Of a DNA stretch of 64,000 nt, positions 36,801 to 47,119 are shown piece after piece. Under the pieces are notes generated by a model that had not been told where the DNA came from, searched no databases, and was given only the letters and a program-made list of their open reading frames with translations. The DNA comes from Sphagnum magellanicum. Taxonomy: Eukaryota > Streptophyta > Sphagnopsida > Sphagnales > Sphagnaceae. The stretch is from NCBI GenBank assembly GCA_021904315.1, contig CM038913.1, positions 9,485,958-9,549,957 of the forward strand, given 5' to 3'. The position numbers were made by a program, and so were the translations under genes. Each line of letters opens with the position of its first letter. Position 1 is the stretch's first letter.

Positions 36801-39390
36801 CCACCTAGAAAACTAGTGGGAGGGCAGCATAACTGAGAGAAGCAGTAAGGACATACTTCACATTGCTGCGATGGCCTCGAAAGGTGGTCTTGTGCGCATT
36901 GGGAAGAACAAAGCATGAGTAGTCCTCCAGCAATCTGTGCACACGGCAGCCAGCACCAGTGCACCCTTATGAATGCTGCGCTCACCCCCCTCATTTCCCC
37001 TGCCCCTGCCAAAGACCCCATTCTCATCAACATCCCTGGGGGTTCTGGGAAGGCAGTGGATGATGCACCATGCTAGAAAACCTCAGAAAAGGATCCCACA
37101 AATGACGAAAATAGAGACATGTCAATATGCTCATACAACACTTCCTGTGAATATTGAGCTTAACATACCCTTGCACTTGTAGTCCTCCTCTTGGAAACTC
37201 CTACAGTGGTAAACATTTCATCCCATAACACTCTCATGCAGTCAATGAGAAACAAGAACCAGGAATAAAGAGTTTCACCCACAGGCCATAAGAACATGTA
37301 CCCTTACTCCCAGGTCCTCCTAGCACTTAGAAGTACACAGCTGGAGGTACAGAGATGCAAGAAGGAAAGAGAATTTGGAAGCAGACAACAGAATCGGCAG
37401 AAAAAGAGTCCAGGAAACTTACGTGGGAATGCTGGGGACAACCTTAGGATGATATCTACTGAACTCAACTTGGTAGCGAACAGCCTGCTTCAACAGATGC
37501 AAAAGACGCTGTGGCTGCACCTCCTGCCTTGTAACTGTTCCCATGCAAACAAACACAGATAATGCTTGGCTTTTGCTACCAAGAACCCTAAACCCTTCCA
37601 GAACCACTCAGAACATTTTGTCAGATTTCTACATACCCAAGAGAGACCATGAAGCTACTCAATTTGTCCACATATGAGAAGCTAGTGTGGCAGACATTAC
37701 TCAACCATTTCTCAATCTGTTTTTAACATCAGTTTACGAGTCTGAAATCTACCTGCAAGGTCATTATTCTCTATCTCCATCATTGATGAGAACTGCTCCA
37801 CAAGCTTCTCCCTGTGCACCCCCCAAATTGCATTCATTTTCTGAAATTGAGAGCAGTCACAATATCTCCCTATGGATTATCTCCTCCAGTCTGCATCATA
37901 GGCTGGGAGAGCTACAGAACCTAACAAATAGGCAGTACTCAATTGCAATGACCTTTCAGGTGTTCCTCATAAGTACCTGGAACTAGCTACACCTTCCCAA
38001 TTTTTGAAAAAGGGGGCATCCTGTATACACTTGCATGTCAAGAGGTAGCACAAATCCTTGAACTCATTGTGTAGGCTCCCCATTTGTTCCAGTGGCTTCA
38101 ACCTTTTGGTGAGCAGCACAAATGCCTGCATGAAATCCAATGAGCAGCAGTAAACTCAAACCATCAGTTAGGAAACACTCAACCCATCAGGCATGTTTGC
38201 AGCATGCCCCCAAAGATGTCTGCTCTGGAATGCAGAGGGGAGGAAAAGAACCTTCTGGTGCTCATGTTGCTCAATAAGCTCCAGGTATTGCTGCTTATAA
38301 ACTGTGTAGAGAAAATGCTTGTGATCCTTCAAAGGTGTTTTCTGCACCAGCTTCTCTGTGGTAGCCCAATCTCCATCTGTACACCATTGTCAATGGGGGG
38401 AACTCAATTCTCAAGGAAAGGTTATTAAGGCAGATAAGAGACAAACAGAAGAGGAAAAAAAAAGATGCTCATACCAAGAATTGCAGTCTTGATGCCCTTA
38501 AAGTGGGAACGGTTTTTGAGATGTTCTGTGAAGCGCACATTGGCTTCATCCTGGATTGTCATAATTGATGCAACATAGCCTTCATCTTGCAAATACTGCA
38601 CTATCATACGGACAACATCCTGCAAACCAGTGGCCACAGACCCAAATTCAAAAACCGAGTATACAAACAAACCCTGTTCCTGCTCATCACAACACAAAAC
38701 CCCAGTTCAGGGGAGAAAAACAAAAACATAGCCTTCATCTTGCAGATACTGCATTATCATGCAAATCACATCCTGCAAACCAGCACTCAAAGACCCAATT
38801 TCAAAAGCCCTATTACACAATCAAAACCTGGTCCTGCTCATCACAGCACAGAACCCCAGCTCAGGAAAAAAAGAAAAGAAAAACAGATAGCCTTCATAGC
38901 TTTCATCTTGCAGATAGCAATGGTCATGCAATCACATCATGTAAACTAGTGCCTCAAAGACCCAAATTCAAAACCTAATATAGAAACAAACCCAGCTCCT
39001 GCTCTTCACATCACAGAAAACCTAATTCAGGAAGGAAAATTCAGCACGAACCCTAATTACTTATCTGGTTTAAGATGCACAATTCAGATCCTGCTCTCTC
39101 ACACAATGAATCTAGATGATTTCTCTGATACAAAACTGCTGGAAATCAGAAGAAGAAGAAGAAGAAAAACCGGAAGCGAGATTCATGTGGTGGGTGCAGA
39201 ATTAGGGTTAGGGTTTGAGAACCTCTTTGATCTTGGGATTCTCATGGTCGAAGATGGCATCATCGTTGCCGATGGTTCTACGAGGCGGTCCGGCATAGAC
39301 AGCGCCACGAGCACGCTCCGCAAGCTCACCAGTACCACTGCCGCTGCTGCCACCACCACCACCACCAGAGCCTCCGCCGCCGCCATTCAT
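33848..39390 (-). CDS. LisH-(CTLH)-WD40 repeat protein, 16 exons, complete
   Basis: I placed 16 exons by GT-AG boundaries: 39,390-39,223; 38,619-38,475; 38,376-38,252; 38,125-37,977; 37,811-37,753; 37,534-37,423; 36,934-36,857; 36,653-36,603; 36,315-36,150; 35,926-35,831; 35,659-35,517; 35,279-35,203; 34,922-34,834; 34,658-34,557; 34,289-34,159; 33,923-33,848. They total 1,767 bases, or 588 residues, with every phase consistent. Order: a Gly/Ser-rich head (1-25); a LisH-like dimerisation helix pair (about 56-90, MIVQYLQDEGYVASI); a CTLH-like helical segment (about 100-215); and seven WD repeats (about 255-580) with SSDNTLRVWDVEDG, YDKTVRLWDARTG, SKDYTIKFWDLVSG and others. The tail is short and acidic. 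Such proteins are propeller scaffolds, often in chromatin-repressor or ubiquitin-ligase complexes. Which one this joins is not shown. The start at 39,390 is preferred over an in-frame ATG at 39,558, whose extension looks like UTR. Confidence 0.92.
38575..39040 (-). repeat. Triplicated exon-2 start and splice acceptor inside intron 1 of the WD40 gene
   Basis: Three tandem copies (period about 153-159 bp) start near 38,575, 38,728 and 38,887. The first carries the real exon 2 start with its acceptor. The second, at 38,772-38,728, keeps an acceptor TTTGCAG and an open reading DVICMIMQYLQDEGY, a diverged copy of the real DVVRMIVQYLQDEGY. The third has lost the AG and is decayed. The copies also share intronic words (CAAAGACCCAA, CTGCTCATCAC). 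Confidence 0.9.
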
Positions 39391-39885
39391 GTCGTGGCTG
39401 CAATGTGCGATCCACCACAACCCACCACGGCAACAAAACAACGAACAAACCACTACAGCTTGAAGATCTACTGTTCTTAATGGGATCTTCGTTGCCAATA
39501 AAACACCAACAAAAATGCTCTCTGGTAATGTAAATGGCCTTTTAAAGGTAACCTTCACCTTCTTGAGTGATGCTTTTTGCTTTAGTGGTCACTTATTTCT
39601 AGTCTCTAATTTGGTAGAGCCAGCCTACATGCTAAATTTTGCACTCAGAAGTCTTCCTGATTTAATATTATTGGAATCACCCTTCTTTTTTTTATGCAAA
39701 AAATAGAAAAATGAAATGAGAATATTCTGTAAGATATTCCCCTTTGATTTGGGAAGCAAGTCAACATTGAAATTTCCCCCCAATAAAATTTAAATTTTTT
39801 CATCACGTTATTATTATTATTATTATTATTATTATTGTGATTTTGGTTTGGTAGCCCAATTTTGTTCCCATTTCTTGAATGTTTA
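39391..39885 (-). promoter_or_regulatory. Upstream region of the WD40 gene
   Basis: Sequence just above 39,390 is GC-richer and open in the gene frame as far as 39,558, as expected of a 5' leader. An ATT trinucleotide run (about 39,809-39,837) marks the change to spacer. I cannot identify a TATA box with confidence. Confidence 0.3.
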
Positions 39886-40548
39886 GAGCATCTCCACCTG
39901 TTCTCAGTCTGTGACGCTGCAAAATTATTTTTCACATCCAAGTTTAGTTATACACTTTTTTGGAACCCCCACCTATAAAACTGAAACAGGTACAGCAAAT
40001 AGGTGCGGGATTACCAATAGCAAACCACCTGCACCAATCATTATGATGGGCAAATCAGGAACACTCCGCAGCAACTTTTTTTTTCTTGGCGAAATTTCGT
40101 CAAAATGCGAAAAATAATTTTTTCGAAAGAATATTCTATTACAGATTCCTTGAAAATTTGAAAAAAAATCGCCAAAAATGTAGAGGTTTTGAACTGGTTT
40201 TGCCAGATTTAGAAGCCCTCGTCTTGTGGGTTGCCAAATAAAAGGAGGAATGCAAAAAAAAATTCTACCGCTTTGCCTCTCCTGTTCCCATTTAATGTTA
40301 AATATTTCTTGGGATGCTAGCCAATGGTTGCCACACGAGAAAATTGAAAAAAAAAATCACTGCTCATCAGCAGCAGTCAGATCCTATTTATTACACTCTT
40401 TTCTGTAGGTGCACACAGTTGCTGAGCCTTTTACCAGCCACGGCAAACTGTGCAATTACGCTGAGCCAAAACCATTTTCTTGAACCAAACAGAAAGACTT
40501 CGACTTTTCTTCATCTAATTGTAGAGTGCAGGATCACATACTGATCAC
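39885..40548. mobile_element. MITE-like element of the local inverted-repeat family
   Basis: The left end, reading GAGCATCTCCACCTGTTCTC then AGTCTGTGACGCTGC from about 39,886, is the imperfect reverse complement of the right end GTGCAGGATCACATACTGAT at about 40,529-40,548. The left 165 bases match, inverted, 43,170-43,350. The interior (40,060-40,330) matches 40,955-41,205 directly, and 53,880-54,135 and 62,845-63,060 inverted. There is no coding capacity. Target duplications were not identified. Confidence 0.55.
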
Positions 40549-40594
40549 AGCTGGAGGTTCTCTCTTAGTATGTGACCCTGCACTGGAAATCTTA

Positions 40595-42160
40595 GATGAG
40601 ATTCATCAGTTGAATCACGTGAATCCATGGGAATCCCTGAAAAGTGCCCCCGGCTTTCAAAGCCCTTGAGCAATGAGGACCACTGGAACACAGTCAAATC
40701 GTATTCATTGACTGTTCCCTGTCTCTGATTGGGTAGATGGTTTGATTGGTCCAAGTGGGTTGGACAACAGTTAGTAACGAAAACTGGGATGTGAGAAATA
40801 TTTTAGCGTTCTGACCGTTGGTGGAGATACTCTTATTTGCAGGTTCCTAAAACTTAACATGTCCCCATTTAAAATGTGAGATCTTTGTTGGAATACTCGC
40901 ATCTGACACGATATCAAAAAAGGAAGAAAAAAAATACACATTACATGAAATTAGCGTTTTTTTCGTGAGAACTTTTGCCAAAATGCCACAAATGAATTGG
41001 GGCTGTGATTCTTTCAAAGGCTATTATTAATTTTGAAATTTTTGAAAAAAAAAAATCACCAACAAACAAAGCAAGGGTTTTGTTATTGGGTTCAATAGAT
41101 TTAGATTGCCAAACAGCTGTAGGATTTTATTTTATTATTTATTATCCTAACTGTTCTATAGCCATTTTAATGCTAAATCCTTCTTTGGATGCTAGTCAAT
41201 GACGCAACACCAAGAATTTGAAAAATAAAACAATAACCCTGCTTGGAATGGGTTTGCTTTTCATAATGTTCCAAAAAAAAAATTCAAGAATTTTTTTTCT
41301 AAAGCCAAAGTGGTGATCTTCCATTGGAAGATTAGAAAACTAAATATGTGAATCTACAAATTTTTACTTTTTCTTTCACTTCAGGCAACTGAAAACCTCC
41401 AACATCATTTTTTCCAATTGTTTATTTCATTTTTTTGGCGAGAAATTTCACCAGTAAAAGAAATGCTCATTATTATTAACCAATCTTGGGGGGGGCGGGG
41501 GAGGGAGTTTTTACCATGGTAGGTAAAATTGGGTAAACCAGCACTTACATTGCTGGTACCTTCATTACCTTCTTGCTTGAGGCCTTTTATTAATAACTCT
41601 ATTTTACTAGGTTAAATATAGCCAGTTAAGAGGCCTTACTCAAGAAAGGTGAGGTACCAATGTAGGTGGTGGTTCACCCTAGCCCTATTTGGTAGACCAT
41701 GGGAATCTTGAAAATTGAAAGAAGGGACTCAGATTCTTGATCTTTAACTCCATGTGACTTTCTTTCAAAGGAAAATCAACTTTGTTCCAAACCATTTTGC
41801 AAAAGGACCATATGATGAAAAAGGAGTATTGAGAAATTAAAATAATTTATTTGGGGAAAAAAAAATTCCCAAAATATGCCATTGTGGCAATGACGATTGC
41901 TCAAAAAATGGGAGTTCAAACCTTTTCCCCCAAAATCATTTCAATTTTGGAGGTTTTAAAACTTATAAAACCATAAATATATGAAGATCAATAAGAGTGG
42001 ATTACAAACTTTTAGATCTATATATTTCCCATAAATTTTTTTAGGGAAAATGAGTGTTTTTTTTTTTTTTTTTAATGAAGCAGAACTCTTTTCAAGAACA
42101 TGTTGCCTTTGGATAAACAATTACATTCAACCCTGATTTTACGATAGTACTTTGGCGGGT
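40595..42160. repeat. Left arm of a large inverted repeat
   Basis: This 1.6-kb segment is matched in reverse complement by 52,745-56,275 once the LINE at 54,271-56,012 is removed. Paired blocks are 40,595-40,790 with 56,020-56,275, 40,795-41,205 with 53,870-54,270, and 41,590-42,160 with 52,745-53,290. Shared words, each checked in reverse complement, include GATTTGACTGTGTT, GGGCTTTGAAAGCCC-like cores, GGATTTAACATTAAATGGCT, AATTTCTCAATACTCCTTTT and GGTTGAATGTAATTA. Similarity is clear but imperfect, so the duplication is old. Confidence 0.85.
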
Positions 42161-42375
42161 TCAGCACAAATTATATTAGTTTTACAAGTGCTGAAATTTT
42201 CCCCAAAAGAAAGCTTTTCTACTGAACAATTTTTTTCTTAAGGAAAATGAAGAATCCTTCGATGCCATTCAGGAAACAAAAGCTAGTAGTATCCATGGCT
42301 TCTGAAATGGAAGGGAGTTGTTGGCATAGACCACAAGAAGTGCACTGGTCTATCTATCTATCTATTTAGGTACAC
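42140..42375. repeat. Left member of a second inverted pair
   Basis: This matches 44,490-44,885 in reverse complement. Both contain AGAAAGCTTT..CTGAACAATTTTTT-type blocks, the phrase GGCATAGACCACAAGAAGTG or its complement, and a TCTA/TAGA tetranucleotide run beside AGGTAC. The right member carries about 150 extra bases. Confidence 0.85.
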
Positions 42376-42459
42376 ACACTTGCACATGGGACTAGTGATT
42401 GACCACCGCCCACTTCATTGCAAACGCTTTAAAAGAAAGAAAACAAAAAAACCTCTCAC

Positions 42460-43165
42460 GTTTTGTAGGCATGTATGATGGTGTCTCCAGCATGCAAAGC
42501 TTTTGTCCATTTGTGTGATGAGTTCAGAACAGACTCATTCCAGTTCTTAAGAGAATCCATCATCTGTTCCTTCCTATGACAGATTGTACTTTGCGCACTT
42601 ATTTCCACCCACATTTTTGGAGTGCGGTTGAAATGGATGGAGAAAGCAAGCAAGCTGGGTCCAGAATGCTTTCTTTTGGTTGGGTTTTTGGCTTTTGCAC
42701 GAGGACGGCTGAATCTTTGAGACTTGAGATCCATGGGGGAGATTCATCTACTCATGAAGTACTTGTACAATTCAGAGGGATCTTTCTTGGCGTCTCTTGA
42801 ACCTCATCTTTCCTCCCTTTTTAGTATCTATTTCAGTCTATCTTCAACTTTTTGCAACAAAAGAAAAGTGTAAGATATATTTTGTGTTAAGAGGAGCTCC
42901 ACCCATTATTCCTCCCTCCCATTTGGGCTTCTTTAAAATGTTTATCACACACAAGATGGTGTATAGTCATTTCCCAATCCACACTCATAAGAGCTGGAAT
43001 CTCCAGCGGTGCTCAGTAAGTGGATCCTGCCCTCTAAAATTGGATGAAAACAGGAAAATGGTTTTAGTTCAGTATGATTTCACAGCTTGCCGTGGCTGGT
43101 AAAAGACACAACAACCCTGTGCACATGCTGAAAAAGAGTGTAATACATGTGATCGGACTGCTGCT
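42460..43165. other. Spacer with small unrecognised frames
   Basis: Frames at 42,456-42,734 (minus), 42,576-42,800 (plus) and 42,797-43,102 (plus) show no motif, and I do not call a gene. Confidence 0.3.
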
Positions 43166-43169
43166 CAGT

Positions 43170-43350
43170 GTTTCTCATTGGCCCATCATAATGATTGGTC
43201 CAGGTGGTTTGCTACTAGTAGTCCCCAATCTATTTGCTGTCCCAGGTTCAGGTTGATGGGTGGGGTTGCAAAAACAGTAAACAACTCAACTTGGATATGA
43301 AAAATATTTTTGCAGGTTCACATACTGAGCACCACCGTAGATGCGCTAAG
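43170..43350. repeat. Terminal module of the local inverted-repeat family
   Basis: Matches 39,885-40,062 in reverse complement (GCCCATCATAATGATTGGTC, then GGTGGGGTT, GGATATGAAAAATATTTTTG). It ends with GCAGGTTCACATACTGAGCA, the same terminus-like word found at 29,982 and 40,531. Confidence 0.8.
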
Positions 43351-44489
43351 TTTTATGCACAATGGGACACTATAAGATATGAGAGAGAGACTATTTCAAT
43401 TCAACCACTTGGGCCCAATCTTTATAACTAGCCAATGAAAAGCAATCATTTTACGATGCATTGCTTTTTTACAAGCATTGAATCCGATGTAAATTAACTA
43501 GAATAAGTAAACATGTAAAGAATATGTACTTTGTTTGAAACACACTTGGCATTGATGTAGTTACTTTAAGATGACATGCATTGATCACCTGTAAAATGGC
43601 CTATTCATTGTACTTTGAATGAACTACAACTTCGAAAAGGGAGTTTGGACCCAATAATATAGTGGTCTTGATGAGGTCATTGAAAAAAGATTGCTTCTTA
43701 TTGTCTAGCCATAAATGATTGGTCAAGGTGATGGTGTTTAAATAGTCTCTCACCATATATTATAGCACCTTTTCAAGTTGGGCAATAATTAAATTATTTT
43801 TGAAAATATTAAAATTTCTAAAAATTATCTATTTGAAATGTCGAAACTTATGGAAATTGCAAGGGAGGGAAAGATTTCTTTTTTAAAATTGGTGTAAACT
43901 CATAAGGTTCTTGCTTCATGATAGTTCATCATTGGAGAGCTTATATCCAATAATTGACAACATTTATCTATCCTATAATTCAGTGGAACATTTTCTTTAT
44001 TTGCCCCAAGGTTTCAATGACTAGTCAAATTTTTGTTAGAAAATGATGAGTTAGAAAGGATTTAGATCCCCTTTGGAGCGTTTAGCACCCAAAAACTTTA
44101 TTGTTCAAGGTGACTTTCGCTTTGGTCTCAAAGTGTTGGGTTCAACTCAAGTGTCTTTTTAAAAACAATTCTCTGACATAGTCAATGTACATTGTCCAAG
44201 ATTTCATGTTTATGGGAAAGGGGGGTGAAAAAAAATAACTTAAACATGGGTTTTGGATGTGGTAGAGAGTAATATAGTGGGTGGGGTGTTTGTGGATTTG
44301 CTCTCAACATGGTTATTTGACTCCAAAATAGAATCGATCAAACTTGCAACCTACCTCTAGAGAGTTCAGCTGCCAATACACGACGTTTTGCAAGTTCAAC
44401 GAGAAACTTTACCTCAAATTCTTACACTGATGAGAAGACTGTTCCCAGTGGGCAAAAGGCAACAAAAAGGTCTTGATTCTTCACCATGA
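43351..44489. other. AT-rich spacer
   Basis: No coding signal or repeat of note was seen between the terminal module ending at 43,350 and the inverted-pair member starting at 44,490. Confidence 0.4.
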
Positions 44490-44885
44490 CTAGGTACCTA
44501 GATAGATAGATAGATAGAACCAGTACACTTCTTGTGGTCTATGCCAACAACTCCTTTCCATTTCTGAAGGCATGGATTCTATCCTGCAGAATCAAATCCT
44601 TTTTGCAAGAAACCATGGATACCAACTTTTGTTGCCAAGTCAATAAATAAAAAAAACATGCTGATACTGTGTACTACAGGGGAAGCACCTTCAGTGCATG
44701 CCTGCCAAATAATTAATTAATTAAAAATGAGGATTCCATTTCAAAAGACTGATTATTCCTGAATGCGTCCAAAGATTCTTCATTTTCCTTATGAAAAAAT
44801 TGTTCAGTAGAAAAGCTTTCTTTCGGGGAAATTTTCAGCACTTCTAAAAGTTATATAATTTGTTCTGAACCCACCAAGGTACTAG
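44490..44885. repeat. Right member of the second inverted pair
   Basis: Reverse-complement partner of 42,140-42,375. It begins at a TAGATAGATAGATAGATAG run at about 44,499 and ends near the word GGTACTAGGGTAAACTGGCC. An insertion of about 150 bases, with ATTAATTAATTA at its heart, separates the two matching halves. Confidence 0.85.
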
Positions 44886-44889
44886 GGTA

Positions 44890-46215
44890 AACTGGCCCAC
44901 CACCACCAAACAGAGGCTGGCCACCAAGCACGCATGTAATGTAGGAACTAACCTATGTTAGAACAAAAAATTGCTTATGGGCATTGTCTTTTTAACCCAT
45001 TACCAAATGCTTGGTTTAGAAAAAAATTGTTCTAGATTTTTCATATTGGTGACCAGCCATCAAATTTTTGTGTTAGGTATTAGGGGTTTAGGTGGGCACA
45101 TTTGCAAAAAAATTGAATAATATTACAATGGATTAGTTTAGTGGCCATGAGTTGATTTTCATTATGCAAGATGGGAACATGAGGGGTATTTTTAATGTTT
45201 GGTCATGGGAAAAAAATGGTCCAATTTTATAACAGCCCCAAGTTTGGGGTGGGAATGAGTGTTTGGTTATAAGTAATTGGACTGCACACTAAAATGAATA
45301 TCACCAGTTTGGTGATGGGGGTGCAAAGGTCATGTTAAATAACACACAATTGACCATAAACAAGGATTAGGGTTTACAAGAATCCAATGCAAGAATAATA
45401 GCTACACATTAATTAAGGAAGGATTTCCAATTTCCCCCCAAATTCAAGCATATCCCATTCCCACCAAAATTAATTTGCTAAATTCACAGGGCTATGGTGC
45501 AAGGTTTGGATTCACAATCCTATCTTTCAAATTCACAAGCAAAATTCTTTCAGCATGTCAAAGCTTCCAAAATTTTGAAATAGATAGTTTGAAATCTTTC
45601 ATCAACATTTTCAAAGCATATGGGTCAGACCAACAAAGGAAAATAACATAGGAGTTGTGGAGAGTTCTAAATCAAAAATAGAAGTCTTAGCATATCAACT
45701 AGAGCAAGGAAGGCATCTTAGAATAGCCAAAAAAGAGTTACAAGAACTAGAGGTAGATCGATAGAATCTAAATAGTAGAATAACCATTGAAGATCTACAA
45801 TAGCTTGAACATCAAGGATCAGATTCTAGTGTTATCAAAGAATAAATAAAAACTCAAAATTCAAACATGGATGTAGAAAGATAATTTTTAAAACTTGCAA
45901 TAGATTAGTTTTACAACCAAAAGTTCAAGAAGTTTTTCTGTTATTGCTGGGTGCATAATTCCATAATTCAGAAATACAATTTAAGTAGTCATAATAGAGG
46001 CAAATTTTATCCAACTCCAAGAAATCATAGTTTGTTGTACACACCTACTGCTTATACAAAAACAATAGACCAAAATTTAGTTTGGGATGACTTTGAATGG
46101 TTATATGCATTAATAATTTTTCCCAACAACAACAGACATACACATTTCAAACATACTTTATCTTGGCATACTTCCTTGAAAGTTGGGCAAAATACAAAAG
46201 ATTCAAATTGTACCT
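44890..46215. other. Spacer, possible relic of a coiled-coil coding region
   Basis: Between 45,650 and 45,800 a plus-strand reading such as LAYQLEQGRHLRIAKKELQE looks like a charged coiled coil. It is broken by stops and has no identifiable family. It may be a retroelement gag relic. The rest is AT-rich. Confidence 0.25.
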
Positions 46216-46217
46216 CT

Positions 46218-47060
46218 TGTAGGACCAAATATGTCGCAACCCCACTTTGGCCAAGTGTGGGGGTGAAGCCCAACACTTGGAAAAGTTGGAGGTTTGGAGT
46301 CCTCCGGGACTCCCGAATGTTCAGAGCTCGACAGCAAGGCCCAAAACACCTCGCATTGGGGTGTTCTTAGTGTCATTGGAAAGGTCTTGAAACGTAGATA
46401 TCGAAAATGGCCTCGCATTGGCAATTCGAACATCTGCAGCCCAAGTTATGGGCAAAAGAAGGGCCGGGAGTCAAACTGGCAGTTTGACTCTCGACAACTA
46501 AAAGTCGGGAATCGACCTCTTTCCGACGTCGCCTTGGGGAGTGCGACATGGCGCTGGAAAGCTCTCGACGAGAGCTATAACTTTGGTATAAGACTCATCC
46601 CGATCCGAGTTTGGGGTGAGGAGCTGTGGCCGTCCAAAGTCCCGGGAATCTAACCCGGGACGGTTTCGGGACTCCATTTCGGGAGTCCCAACAAAATGTG
46701 CCATTCGGATGTAGCCTCCGCGACCAGCCGCAGAGAATACTATAAGGGGGAAGGTGGTGGCTTCCCCCAAGTCCGGGCCGTGGTGAGTCTTGTGTGTCCA
46801 AGTGCCCGTGGCAAGTCCCAACACCAAAGGGTGTCCCGAATGCTAAACTAACCTCTTGTGGTTGGTTTTTGGATGCAGATTCACACAAGATAAGTTAGTC
46901 CCTCTTCCTAGTCTAATCCCTGGGCTCCCAACTCGACCCTCTACCCCTTTTTAGAGTTGGAAAGCCGGGAGCGTGCCTCCAAGTCTCAACTTTCCGCAAC
47001 TTGACTTTGTGAAACCCTCAAGTGGGTTTCACCCCGTGACTTGGGAGCGCGTCAAAATAC
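46218..47060 (+). repeat. GC-rich, hairpin-bearing terminal region (LTR-like)
   Basis: A sharply GC-richer block begins at TGTAGGACCAAATATG. It contains four perfect hairpins: 296-302/307-313, 468-477/481-490, 639-646/654-661 and 668-675/682-689 (add 46,000). A TATA-like ACTATAAGGGGG follows at about 46,738-46,749. Two of these hairpins recur, in the same order and orientation, at 49,429-49,648 on the other side of the DDE_1 transposase relic. It could be an LTR, or the subterminal region of the DDE_1 element. Confidence 0.5.
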
Positions 47061-47119
47061 CACACCCCTAATGTGTTGGAGGTTGAAACTAAGGGGATTT
47101 AAATCATGATGATCAATGT

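Noticed and set aside
36435..36836. 133-codon plus-strand frame
   Set aside because: It lies antisense over exon 8 and introns of the WD40 gene, whose minus-strand exons are certain.
38565..38978. 137- and 120-codon plus-strand frames with repeated translation
   Set aside because: They are shadows of the tandem triplication around exon 2 of the WD40 gene. The repeated protein pattern comes from the DNA repeat.
39106..39480. 124-codon plus-strand frame with Thr/Ala runs
   Set aside because: Antisense to the Gly/Ser-rich exon 1 of the WD40 gene. The runs are complements of its GGN codons.
46294..46888. Overlapping frames of 97-119 codons on both strands
   Set aside because: They arise because the GC-rich hairpin block has few stop codons. 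No protein motif, and all frames are open alike.
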